DNA from: Nitrososphaerota archaeon
GTDB lineage: Archaea > Thermoproteota > Nitrososphaeria > Nitrososphaerales > Nitrosopumilaceae
Assembly: GCA_028866895.1 (NCBI GenBank)
Contig: JAGWHF010000017.1
Coordinates: 1 to 32,126, forward strand
Direction of reading: 5' to 3'
DNA length: 32,126 nt
A program made the translations under genes and the position numbers. Numbering within the stretch: position 1 is the stretch's first letter; the number at the start of each line of letters is the position of its first letter. Under the pieces are notes generated by a model. That model made no database searches. It saw nothing but the letters and a program-made list of their open reading frames with translations, and was not told the DNA's origin. Positions 15,365-23,905 of the stretch are shown here, in pieces.

Positions 15365-16537
15365 TCAATTCAAGGCATTAGAACCAAATACCGATATCCC
15401 GCCTTTTCCAAGATAATTCCCAGTTACATACACATTGCCATTCTCTTGGTCTACCGCAACAGACGATCCTACCCTCCCTGCCTGGAGATAGTCTGTCACA
15501 TGGTTGGTCTGCCCGTCTATAATTGCAACACGAAACGAGCCCGCTGTGCGATCTACAGGGTCTGAGCCCAGGGTGGAATAGAGCGTATTGATTTTTGGAT
15601 TCACCGCAATATCCAGCGCGTCAAGGGGTATCGTGTTTGCTACCGTATCAGTGGTACCGTTTATCACCGATATCCAGGACCGGCTCTGGTTCTGGCCCGG
15701 TGCCATGCAGCCTGAACATGAGGCATAGACCATGTTCGTTGACGGGTTTACTGCAAGCGGCGATACCGCAGGTCCGGGAATCGTCGATACGCCATGAGGC
15801 CCCCTCAGCCCTATTGTCACGTTTGCCAGGATCTTGCCGGTATATCCATCAATGACTGTGACCTGGTACGGTGCCTTGTACCCGTACTGCACATTGTCGA
15901 CATAGATCCTGCCAGTCTCGGGGTCTACGCCAATACCGTACGAGCCCCCGTCAAGCCCTGTAATGGCATTTACAACCTTGTCTGTCCTGCCATCAATTAC
16001 GGTAACGCCGCCATCCCCGTAATTCCAGTCGCTTACATAGATACGGTCAGTCCTCGGGTTTACTGCCACCTGGACAGGCCAGATCTTGTATGTTTTTCCT
16101 CCTTGCATGGCGTTAAATATCATCTCGGGAGGTTTCTTTCCCATCTCGGCCAGGCTGATCTCTTTTACTATCGTGTCATTTGTGCCGTCTATTACATCGA
16201 CTGCACTATCGGCACGAGGACGGGGATAGCTGCCTATTACTGCATAGATCTTGTCTGTAACGGGATTTACCGCAATGTCCTGTGGTATGCCGCCCATTGG
16301 AATCATGCCAAGTGTCCTGCCTGTGCGGGCGTCAAGGACATTGACAAAGCCGAGGTCGTTGCACACGTATTCCTTGCCCGTTACTTGGTTGACTGCAATC
16401 CCGCCGAAATCATAGTGCTGGGGAGAGGCAATTCTGAAGCGTTCTGCGGGATGGGGAGTTGAGAGGATGACTATCCCAAGGGATGCCACGGCCCCGATGC
16501 CGATCACGGTAATTATTGCAAGGTGCAGCGTTTTCAT
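15365..16537 (-). CDS. Secreted YVTN/YncE-type beta-propeller protein (operon B, gene 4)
   Basis: The 390-aa product starts MKTLHLAIITVIGIGAVASL and has a propeller over about 40-390. Blades repeat AVNPxTxxIYV and VIDGxTDxVV, for example IAVNPVTDKIYAVIGS and AVNPRTDRIYVSDWN, as in YVTN-repeat surface proteins. By family it is a structural or binding propeller; no catalytic residue can be assigned. It is the last gene of operon B, 9 bp after the 17878 gene, with GGCGGA before ATG as a weak ribosome binding site. No C-terminal anchor is seen, so it may be tethered by an uncleaved leader helix or released. Confidence 0.88.
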   Translation of the reverse strand: MKTLHLAIITVIGIGAVASLGIVILSTPHPAERFRIASPQHYDFGGIAVNQVTGKEYVCNDLGFVNVLDARTGRTLGMIPMGGIPQDIAVNPVTDKIYAVIGSYPRPRADSAVDVIDGTNDTIVKEISLAEMGKKPPEMIFNAMQGGKTYKIWPVQVAVNPRTDRIYVSDWNYGDGGVTVIDGRTDKVVNAITGLDGGSYGIGVDPETGRIYVDNVQYGYKAPYQVTVIDGYTGKILANVTIGLRGPHGVSTIPGPAVSPLAVNPSTNMVYASCSGCMAPGQNQSRSWISVINGTTDTVANTIPLDALDIAVNPKINTLYSTLGSDPVDRTAGSFRVAIIDGQTNHVTDYLQAGRVGSSVAVDQENGNVYVTGNYLGKGGISVFGSNALN

Positions 16538-16546
16538 TTTTCCGCC

Positions 16547-17878
16547 TCAAGATCCATACGGCACAAACTTGGTCCCGATCCCAATTGTGGCTACAATGTG
16601 ATATTGAACTCCAGAGCTTGGGCAGTGGTATACTGCAAGAAAGTCTTGAATATCAGACTGGTAATGTATTTTGGAATTGAACCCCTCTACATATATCGGT
16701 ATGAACCTGCAGGGTGCAACCTTCAGCCAGTACATGCCGCTTGTGTTTTTTGCAACTAGATTGTATGTGATGATACGAGTTTCATCGTGTGGTATCGTAA
16801 TCGGGGTTTCGTCTAAGATCAATTGTGACGAATCAAGCTGGTTTTTTGTGAACCCATCATACAGTTTTGGATACAGTACAAGATCCGTTTCAGGTGACGT
16901 GTTCGCAAATTTTACAAGTATCTGGCCGCTTGAATGCGGCTTGATAACAAAGACAACGTTTTGTGGAAATGGCCCTCCACTCCATCCCCTCAGGTATAGA
17001 GGACCCACGTCTTGGGGCAATACACATGCCGGCGAGCCGTCCTCTGCCTTGAAAACCAGTTGAAGCCCTTGCTGGCATCGGACATGGCGGGGGTCTATCC
17101 CATACCTTGTCTGGCTCAATGGTGAAAGGGCGGGTTGGTTTGAATTCGCGGCAGGGGCAGGAGCGGCAAGACTCCAGGACGTGCCGTTGAGGGCCCAGAT
17201 CCGAGAGTCGTGAAAGTCGTCTGTCAGCTGCGGGGTCTTGACTAGAAAGTGGCTTCCTTGGTAGTCGTACTGTACCTGCAAAGTTACGTTGTCTGACGGT
17301 GCAAACTGGCCTGCAACGGTACATCTCTCATGCGGGAGGAGTGTCAGGGAAAAATTGTCAAAGTTGTGCTCTTGAAAACCCTTGGAGTACCAATCCAGGC
17401 TAAAGTTTGCCACACTTGCTGGCGCAGGGTGCGGGTTGTACAGGACAAACCACTGGGTTCCCCTTGAAAACTTTTCAATGACAGGTGACCCGTCGGGCAG
17501 GAACTCCGAGTAGAACGGGCATGCGTCAGTGAAATTGTATGTCACATGAACGGGCACGCACAGCCGCGGGTATACCATGGAATAGCCGCACTCTACCTCC
17601 TGCCTTGGTGCCACTTGCGTGCAATAATAGGGGACAAGCCTCTGGTCTGCCATGGCATTCCATTGCTGGCACGAGATGCCAGGCGATATGGACTGGTACG
17701 AGTCGTTGAGCTCCACCCGGCTTATTTCTATTGGAAGGATTTGTCTTCCGTTATTTTCTATAACATTGGTCTGACCTTGGGTGGTATTGGTTGAATCTGC
17801 CTCTAGTCCGGATACGTTATCCAAGGGAAATATGGCGTAAAGTATAATTGCAATTATTGCAAGATGTAACGTTTTCAT
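16547..17878 (-). CDS. Secreted protein with two-Cys module (operon B, gene 3)
   Basis: The 443-aa product starts MKTLHLAIIAIILYAIFPLD. A more upstream in-frame start (17986) exists, but the leader alignment and the 2-bp gap to the preceding stop point to ATG 17878. The N-terminal half has several Cys (ISCQQWNA, YYCTQVAPRQEVECGYS, PRLCVPVHV, DACPFYSE) and an Ig-like part with FVLYNPHPAPASVANFSL. Around 285-330 is the module RHVRCQQGLQLVFKAEDG followed by SPACVLP and LRGW, nearly identical to that in the 26196 gene. A C-terminal beta domain follows, ending VATIGIGTKFVPYGS. Function is unknown. Confidence 0.82.
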   Translation of the reverse strand: MKTLHLAIIAIILYAIFPLDNVSGLEADSTNTTQGQTNVIENNGRQILPIEISRVELNDSYQSISPGISCQQWNAMADQRLVPYYCTQVAPRQEVECGYSMVYPRLCVPVHVTYNFTDACPFYSEFLPDGSPVIEKFSRGTQWFVLYNPHPAPASVANFSLDWYSKGFQEHNFDNFSLTLLPHERCTVAGQFAPSDNVTLQVQYDYQGSHFLVKTPQLTDDFHDSRIWALNGTSWSLAAPAPAANSNQPALSPLSQTRYGIDPRHVRCQQGLQLVFKAEDGSPACVLPQDVGPLYLRGWSGGPFPQNVVFVIKPHSSGQILVKFANTSPETDLVLYPKLYDGFTKNQLDSSQLILDETPITIPHDETRIITYNLVAKNTSGMYWLKVAPCRFIPIYVEGFNSKIHYQSDIQDFLAVYHCPSSGVQYHIVATIGIGTKFVPYGS

Positions 17879-17880
17879 AA

Positions 17881-19332
17881 TTATGGCACTATCGTTGAAT
17901 TTCCATAATCTACCAGTGACGCATTTTTGTTTTCCGCTGTGGAAGATACAAATACCTGAATCCTTACTGTGTCTCCATACTTCCATTTCAGGTCCGTAGG
18001 CAGCGGTACCATTGCAAAGTCAGGCCTCAGAATGTCATTAATTGGGAGGGAGACTGCCAGATCATTTCCTGCAGTACAAGAATTGCCATCACAGATGTTG
18101 TAACCTTGTAGGTAGGCAGCGGTTGCAGAGTTTATCTTGAGATAAAAGGTATTTGGAGGGCATGGGCCAAGGCAGGCAGCTGGCGGATGATAAACTACAA
18201 GTGCAATTATTCCAAACGGATCGTCGCCTCTTGTGTATGCCACATGACCAGCTTGATGCAACAACAAAGGTGGTACTACCTCAAACTGCTCATAAGTAGA
18301 ATTGAGGGCATAATCGACGTGAATAGTATACGTTCCACTCTGGTTTATGGAGAACGGACCGCCTAGTGTGTTCATCCCAAATACAGTGTCATGATATCCT
18401 CTACCGGGTATGCAAGAGATCCAAGGAGTCTTGTTGCTCTGCCAGACCAAGCTGCCGTTCTGCCCAAATACAGAGACATATGGTATCTCACACGCATCAT
18501 ATCCGTATCCGTTCATCCTAAGCTCAAAGCTTATTGGTTCGCCTGCTGCGTACTTTGATTTGAGACCAGAAATTACAATATCTGCGTATTCTTGCTGGAT
18601 TGACGTGTCCACTCCTACAAGACGCAGTATTGCAAGTTCGTCAGGATTTGTGCACGGGTTGCGCTGGCCTGAGGGATAGTAGCATGTCGTGTCTGGCCTC
18701 ATTATGGCGTAATTGTCAACGCCATTAGCTGTTACCTTCTCGATATAGATATTTGAGCCAAATCGCTGTGCAGTAAAATTATGGTTGGGTGGATAATTGG
18801 GGCATGGCATCGTAAATGTAGCGCACGGTTCTGAAATGCCGCTGCTTGCATTGAGAGTGACTGTTTGGATTGCATTTTGAGCAGATTGAGGAAGTACTAC
18901 GATCCAGCCAGCCAGCCAAGGATGCGGTTCTGTGCCGTATCGAAATTCCCCTACCTTTGTAAAGGTGAAATTAAACGACTGGCCAGGAAGTAGCTGCGAA
19001 TCATGGCCAAGACGGGTCGCGTTCCAGAAGAGCGGATCGTCTTGGCTTTCAGCCACTATAGTACTTGCAGCTTCGGGGGATTCGTTTGTCCATTTGACGG
19101 TATTATTTACACCAAGAACAACCACCAAATACTGCGGTTCAAAAATTTTTCCTGAGCTTGGATCTTCAGAGCCTGCAGGAATTACGATATTAGAAACACT
19201 TGGAGGTATGTTTGTTTGGTTTGTCTGGTCTATATTGACAGGAGTTTTTTGGTTGAGCTCAAACGTTAAAACGCCAATTATTATTGCAATGGATGCGGTG
19301 CCAACAATTATTGCAAGGTGCAGCGTTTTCAT
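17881..19332 (-). CDS. Secreted cupredoxin-like protein (operon B, gene 2)
   Basis: The 483-aa product starts MKTLHLAIIVGTASIAIIIG. Residues about 45-150 look like a cupredoxin fold (VVVLGVNNTVKWTNESPEA, then QSFNFTFTKVGEFRYGTEPHP, then WLAGWIVVLP). The His of the C-terminal loop is kept, but the Cys ligand position is Thr and the Met position Leu, so a type-1 copper site is unlikely. The rest has Cys-bearing beta segments (EPCATFTMPCPNYPP, DTTCYYPSGQRNPC) and an Ig-like domain with LKSKYAAGEPISFELRMNG. The start codon overlaps the upstream stop (ATGA), so translation is coupled. It is likely cell-surface. Confidence 0.82.
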   Translation of the reverse strand: MKTLHLAIIVGTASIAIIIGVLTFELNQKTPVNIDQTNQTNIPPSVSNIVIPAGSEDPSSGKIFEPQYLVVVLGVNNTVKWTNESPEAASTIVAESQDDPLFWNATRLGHDSQLLPGQSFNFTFTKVGEFRYGTEPHPWLAGWIVVLPQSAQNAIQTVTLNASSGISEPCATFTMPCPNYPPNHNFTAQRFGSNIYIEKVTANGVDNYAIMRPDTTCYYPSGQRNPCTNPDELAILRLVGVDTSIQQEYADIVISGLKSKYAAGEPISFELRMNGYGYDACEIPYVSVFGQNGSLVWQSNKTPWISCIPGRGYHDTVFGMNTLGGPFSINQSGTYTIHVDYALNSTYEQFEVVPPLLLHQAGHVAYTRGDDPFGIIALVVYHPPAACLGPCPPNTFYLKINSATAAYLQGYNICDGNSCTAGNDLAVSLPINDILRPDFAMVPLPTDLKWKYGDTVRIQVFVSSTAENKNASLVDYGNSTIVP

Positions 19333-20681
19333 TTTCTAATTCCCATCCTGTACGACATGATACCTGATGCTATGCCAACCAACAAAACCGGAACTGCAAA
19401 TGAAAATTCAGGAACTGTCTGTAAATCCAAGTTTGAAAAAGGTATCACGGATACCGTTCCGCCGAAATTAGAAATGTATACAGTCTTTGTAGCGTTGTTA
19501 ATTGCTATAAAGGATGGATTGGGTCCTACCGGTATCGTATCTATTACAGAATTTGCCTTGCCCGAGACTACAGATAGTGTTTCTGCAACATAATTTGGCA
19601 CATAAATGACGTTATCCGACGAATCAATTGCGATATTTTGGGCTCCTATATCAACATCAATTGTTCTTACTACCTTGTCCGTTTCACCTGAAATGACTGA
19701 TAGTTTGTGATTTTGATACGAGTCAGAGGTAACGTAAATGGTATTCGTGACAGGATTGACTGCAACAAAGTTTGGAAAAGGTGCCACGGATATGGTATCA
19801 ACCAGTTTGTTTTCCTTTGCAGATACCACAGAGACGGTATTGTCGCCGTTGTTCGCAGTGTATAACATGCCAGTATTTGGGTTCAGGGCCACCTTGTCTG
19901 GATCGCGTCCGACAGATATGGTGCCTGCAAGCTGGTTTGTAGTGCCAGATATTACAACGAGTTTTCCCTCAGGTCCAGTACAGGTTACATATATTGTGTC
20001 TGTAGGCTCGTCTACGGCAAGATCTGAGGACCAGAGATTGCAAACGCTCAGAGTAGCTACAACCTTGTTTGCACTTCCATCAATTACAGATACCGTATTT
20101 GAGATCCAGTTTGCAACGTATATCATGTTGGTTCTATGGTTGATTGCAATGCTTTGTGGGTCAGAACCGACAGGTATTGTTGCCACGACGCTATTTGTAT
20201 CTCCTGATATGACCGATACTGACTGGGAATTTGCGTTGGATACGTAAACCATGTTGGTTGAGGGGTTGACGGCAAGGCGTACCGGGCTGGTTCCCACTGG
20301 TATGGTATCAACAATTTTGTTGGTTAGGCCGGATATGACAGATACCGAGTTTTCATCGATATTGGTAACATAGGCAATGTTTGTATCCGGATTTACTGCT
20401 ATCTGGCCTGTCCTTATTCCTACATGGATGTCAAGTCTTTTTGTTGAATTCAGAGTAGGCAGTGGTCCCATGGAGCCAAGAGAGCCCGTCTGAGAAGAGT
20501 TTGCACATGGAGTAGGCTGCCATCCTGTCTTGTTTGTATAAACGTAACAGCCAATCTTGTTTGGAGGCAGAGGTGCAATCTGATGAGGCAGATCCGGGGG
20601 ATTTTGTGCATATGTTACAGACGGGTGTAAAAGCAGGACAGCCGCCAGGGTTGTAATTATTGCAAGGTGCAGCGTTTTCAT
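19329..20681 (-). CDS. Secreted YVTN beta-propeller protein with PEF-type C-terminal sorting signal (operon B, gene 1)
   Basis: The 450-aa product starts MKTLHLAIITTLAAVLLLHP and is cleaved near TYAQNP. About eight blades of ~42 residues (80-420) repeat AVNPxTNxxYVxN and SVISGxTNxVVxTIPVG, the YVTN/YncE family. The C-terminus, VPEFSFAVPVLLVGI then a short helix and basic YRMGIRK, matches the PEF(G)-CTERM pattern recognised by archaeosortases, so this protein may be cleaved and re-attached to a lipid. It is the first gene of operon B, behind the conserved promoter at 20682-20738. Confidence 0.88.
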   Translation of the reverse strand: MKTLHLAIITTLAAVLLLHPSVTYAQNPPDLPHQIAPLPPNKIGCYVYTNKTGWQPTPCANSSQTGSLGSMGPLPTLNSTKRLDIHVGIRTGQIAVNPDTNIAYVTNIDENSVSVISGLTNKIVDTIPVGTSPVRLAVNPSTNMVYVSNANSQSVSVISGDTNSVVATIPVGSDPQSIAINHRTNMIYVANWISNTVSVIDGSANKVVATLSVCNLWSSDLAVDEPTDTIYVTCTGPEGKLVVISGTTNQLAGTISVGRDPDKVALNPNTGMLYTANNGDNTVSVVSAKENKLVDTISVAPFPNFVAVNPVTNTIYVTSDSYQNHKLSVISGETDKVVRTIDVDIGAQNIAIDSSDNVIYVPNYVAETLSVVSGKANSVIDTIPVGPNPSFIAINNATKTVYISNFGGTVSVIPFSNLDLQTVPEFSFAVPVLLVGIASGIMSYRMGIRK

Positions 20682-20738
20682 TTTTGATTGGTACTGGACA
20701 GGTATGGTTTAAAAAATTAGTGTAGATTTTTACCATAA
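20682..20738 (-). promoter_or_regulatory. Conserved promoter of the MKTLHLAI set, copy 2 (operon B)
   Basis: On the minus strand: TTATGGTA (20738-20731), TTTTTTAA (20716-20709), then CCATACCTGTCCAGTACC and AATCAAAA just before ATG 20681. Element spacing matches copy 1 exactly. The part downstream of TATA is shared nearly base for base with copy 3. Confidence 0.65.
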
Positions 20739-20754
20739 GATCCTTCATGTTTAA

Positions 20755-22254
20755 TCAATTGGTCGGTGTCAAGCACCATCCATTTTGCAAGAACTTTGTG
20801 ATATCAGAGTTTGATGCGTATCCTGATACGGGCCCAAGGCATCCAAGACCCACGCTTTTGACACCAGTATCATCCCGGTCAAATGTTACCTCAAGCCGCA
20901 GTGTCCTTGTTCCTTCAGTTGGCGAAGGGTAAACTTGCTTTTCTACATCAAAATATACACTGTCATAGTAGTTATGCTCAATGCTTATCACTGCGTCAGG
21001 GTGTGCTGCAAGAAACATTTTCGAATAATTCAGATCTTTTGCCACGGCGATTAGTTCTGAATCGTTATAATATCCCGGGTCTATGACCCTGATTCCTCCC
21101 ATAAGAGATGGGTTCATCTTGTCATAATAGTCATAGTATCCTGCTGAAAACGGCTCTGTGTCAAGAGTAAATCTTGCTCCGGGTAGAATTGGGCCCGAGT
21201 CAAATATCGCCGGACCATACTTGCTTGTAATGGTGTGGGTAACATTGTCTATGTTGTCCCACGATACCAGGGTCCCTCTGAGAACTGCCACCATGTCATT
21301 AGAATATCTGTGATCATCAAGGGGCGGTCTTCTAGGATGTTGTATTTGCAACCACTCAAACATCGGATCGACTGGAAGCACGGTCACGGTTCCATTCTGG
21401 CCGGAACTTGCATGGTATTCATACTTGCCGGGCCTGTCAAACCATTGAGTAAATGAGTTGCCAGGGTCAATAGATGATGGAAGCGGATTTCCAAAATGGG
21501 TTCTCTCATAGAACCCGGCATCGTCTTGGCTGTCTGAGATTATGGTATTTTGAGAGTTGTCTTCATTTGTCCACCTTATTGTCTCATTAACACCTATCTT
21601 GACAGTAATGTTTTGAGGCTCAAATGTAGCCTCATGTTTTGAGAAACCCTCAGGTATTATGACCTGTGATGCAGCTGACTCTTCCCAAAAGCTCTTGTGT
21701 AGCGTCTTGCCATTCCAGATAATGACGAGGTTGTAAGATCCCGAGTTTTTCATAGGATGTAGTTCTTCCACATCCACGGGCCAAGAAAGTTGCCGCTGTT
21801 CTACAGTGTCTGCAGGATCGCACATCATAAGAGGGCCAAAGTTTGACCACGCCAGTATGTTGTTGTCAGTTGTGAGGACAACTCTAGGATAGGAGCAGGA
21901 CAGGGATTCTCCACTAAACTTTACTGTGAAATTTATTGGCTGTCCCACTGTATAGGTATCGTTTAGGCCTTCAACTGAGAGCCCGTCTGAAGATTCGTTT
22001 GGAGGATAAAGATAAAGCAACAGTCCGCGTTCAAGCGGTGTGTTTAATTTGTTAAAATCAATGCAGAGTGGCTCTAGATTCTCATACTGGATTACAAGCT
22101 GAAGATCATTGTTACATTCTACCACCTGAGGACGAATGCCTGATTCAAACTGTTTTAGAGGAGACGGAAACTGTTCGGTTGCACTTACTATTTCAGTTGA
22201 GGATATGCTGATTAACGCGCAGATGGCAACTATTGCAAGATGTAGGGTTTTCAT
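20755..22254 (-). CDS. Secreted protein with two-Cys module and two cupredoxin-like domains (operon A, gene 4)
   Basis: The 499-aa product starts MKTLHLAIVAICALISISST at ATG 22254, which overlaps the preceding stop (TGATG) and has GGAGGT upstream. A longer frame to 22323 exists but would duplicate the upstream gene. After the leader comes a degenerate two-Cys module (PQVVECNNDLQLVIQYE, then EPLCID, near 30-55) and an Ig-like domain. Two cupredoxin-type domains follow: NITVKIGVNETIRWTNED to YEYHASSGQNGTVTV (about 190-290), and a second to YYDYYDKMNPSLMGGIRV (about 295-385). Neither keeps the Cys-His-Met ligand set. The C-terminal region has Cys near the end (GLGCLGPVSG, NGWCLTP). It is likely extracellular. 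Confidence 0.82.
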   Translation of the reverse strand: MKTLHLAIVAICALISISSTEIVSATEQFPSPLKQFESGIRPQVVECNNDLQLVIQYENLEPLCIDFNKLNTPLERGLLLYLYPPNESSDGLSVEGLNDTYTVGQPINFTVKFSGESLSCSYPRVVLTTDNNILAWSNFGPLMMCDPADTVEQRQLSWPVDVEELHPMKNSGSYNLVIIWNGKTLHKSFWEESAASQVIIPEGFSKHEATFEPQNITVKIGVNETIRWTNEDNSQNTIISDSQDDAGFYERTHFGNPLPSSIDPGNSFTQWFDRPGKYEYHASSGQNGTVTVLPVDPMFEWLQIQHPRRPPLDDHRYSNDMVAVLRGTLVSWDNIDNVTHTITSKYGPAIFDSGPILPGARFTLDTEPFSAGYYDYYDKMNPSLMGGIRVIDPGYYNDSELIAVAKDLNYSKMFLAAHPDAVISIEHNYYDSVYFDVEKQVYPSPTEGTRTLRLEVTFDRDDTGVKSVGLGCLGPVSGYASNSDITKFLQNGWCLTPTN

Positions 22255-23237
22255 CACCTGACCTCCAGCGATGTCTTCAGCGAGTTGGCAAGTGGTACTG
22301 GATATCCCGTAAAGTTGCCCCATACAAACGCTTCAACGGTATAGTTCCCTGCCTTGGAAGGGGTCCAGCTGTTAAACAGTGCGGCGCTTTGCAGTGGGTC
22401 CAGCTGCTGGTTGTGCCACTGGATGCTCTCAACTCTGCCCTGGTTGTCAAAAACCTCCGTAATATAGGAAAAATGTTGCCACTTCGGCGAGATGTTTTCC
22501 GCATCGGCCTGAATGGATATGGGTTTTCCCACCTCGAAATAATCAAACGGGGCGAATCTCCCCGAAAAAGGCCGGAAATTTTCAACCCTTATGGGAGGTG
22601 GGTGGGCAGAACCAATGATGATGGTTTTGTTCAAATCCTGTATGCCAAGTAGTAGGTCAAAGTTTGGCACGCTGTAGGGATTGCTATTGTCAAAGATATT
22701 GTTGTCGCGGTCTATTGAGAACATCTGAACACTGAGGTGGTATTCAGTTCCCGGGTCATTGAAGACTGGTGCCTGCACTACTATTGGCTCGTCATCATTG
22801 TATGGGACCCACCCGTTTAGAATAGGTTCGTGGGATGCCGTGACGTTCCAACTTGGGCTTGTAGTCGAGACAACCTTGACATTTAGGATGCCCGTATGGG
22901 TATGGAGGAGTTCACGGAAGAGCACATTGCCTTCTTGTGTTATTGTAGAAAAGAAGGAGACATGGCGTATTGTTTGGTTTGTGTTTGCATCAAAGAACCT
23001 GAACCAGAGGTAATGGGTACCGGTTGGCATCGTAGTGTTTGAGTAGAGTCGTACTGCAAGATCTAAGGTCCTGTTTCCCACTGAGGCTGAAGGGAAGGGA
23101 GCTGCTCCCGGGCAGGAAGACCCTCCCATGCATTGTTCTTTTGAGAGTTGCGCTTGCTGTTTGTCAAGTTGTAGGTATGCAGAAGAGGCAAACAGGGCCG
23201 AAGTGCAGAGAATTATCGCAAGTTGCAGTGTTTTCAT
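22254..23237 (-). CDS. Secreted Ig-like protein (operon A, gene 3)
   Basis: The 327-aa product starts MKTLQLAIILCTSALFASSA. It has a Cys pair (QCMGGSSCPG) soon after the leader and then mostly beta-sandwich sequence. The first domain (about 50-210) contains LDLAVRLYSNTTMPTGTHYLW. The second (about 230-325) has the pattern YFEVGKPISIQADAENIS to NSWTPSKAGNYTVEAFVWG, a CARDB/Ig-like form common in archaeal surface proteins. It has no transmembrane anchor beyond the leader and no enzymatic motif. It starts 2 bp after the upstream stop codon and shares one base with the next gene's start, so it is firmly within operon A. Confidence 0.78.
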   Translation of the reverse strand: MKTLQLAIILCTSALFASSAYLQLDKQQAQLSKEQCMGGSSCPGAAPFPSASVGNRTLDLAVRLYSNTTMPTGTHYLWFRFFDANTNQTIRHVSFFSTITQEGNVLFRELLHTHTGILNVKVVSTTSPSWNVTASHEPILNGWVPYNDDEPIVVQAPVFNDPGTEYHLSVQMFSIDRDNNIFDNSNPYSVPNFDLLLGIQDLNKTIIIGSAHPPPIRVENFRPFSGRFAPFDYFEVGKPISIQADAENISPKWQHFSYITEVFDNQGRVESIQWHNQQLDPLQSAALFNSWTPSKAGNYTVEAFVWGNFTGYPVPLANSLKTSLEVR

Positions 23238-23239
23238 TT

Positions 23240-23905
23240 TTATCCTGTCCTCGACGAATTTTCAACTGTAAGAACGAGGCCCGGCCCTTCGTTGCATACT
23301 CCGGGCGGAAGGAACAGCCAGTGGCTTCCTGTCTCGGCATTCCTAGTTGAAGATATGGTTGCAGTTACAAGAATTGAGCTCCAAGGCCAGAGTATCTCGA
23401 ATTTTGGCTCAAATGAGACCGTCACACCTTTGAGGGATTCTGTGTAAGTTTCTGAATACCCGCCCGGTATAGACCTGTAGTGTGAGAAACTGGCCCGGTT
23501 TGTCATGTTTATGTGCGGAAGCTTGATGGCCTCAGAAAGCGGCAGGTTGGAGTAAATCATATACGATATAGAACCGTTGTGCCCCGCCCCTAGGACGAAA
23601 TTGCCCGCACTATACCTCTTGTCAAGACAGACCTCGTCAAAACCGGAATTCCCAGCTACTTTAGTAAATGTGTGAAAACCGATTATCGGGCACATGAATC
23701 CGCCCATGGGACCGGGATCATAGTTTTGAAGTAATTTCAGTGAACATGCATGGACAGTGCTATTCTGAGGGATGGTCTCGGTCTGGATTCCTTCAAGCCC
23801 GGGATATGGATAATAGTTTTGAAAAAATACCTCGATGAGGACTAGAGTTACAATCACACTTGCAGACGCTGAACCGAATATTATCGCAAGGTGCAGTGTT
23901 TTCAT
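23240..23905 (-). CDS. Leader-anchored extracellular protein (operon A, gene 2)
   Basis: The 221-aa product starts MKTLHLAIIFGSASASVIVT followed by LVLIEVFF. This long hydrophobic segment has no good cleavage site and may stay as a membrane anchor. The outside part has Cys in HACSLKL, GFMCPIIGFH and EVCLDKRYS, and ends in a beta segment with VSFEPKFEILWPWSSILVT. I do not recognise it. The start overlaps the preceding stop (ATGA), so it is translationally coupled to the Asp-box gene. The small size and shared leader suggest a subunit of whatever the operon builds. Confidence 0.75.
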   Translation of the reverse strand: MKTLHLAIIFGSASASVIVTLVLIEVFFQNYYPYPGLEGIQTETIPQNSTVHACSLKLLQNYDPGPMGGFMCPIIGFHTFTKVAGNSGFDEVCLDKRYSAGNFVLGAGHNGSISYMIYSNLPLSEAIKLPHINMTNRASFSHYRSIPGGYSETYTESLKGVTVSFEPKFEILWPWSSILVTATISSTRNAETGSHWLFLPPGVCNEGPGLVLTVENSSRTG

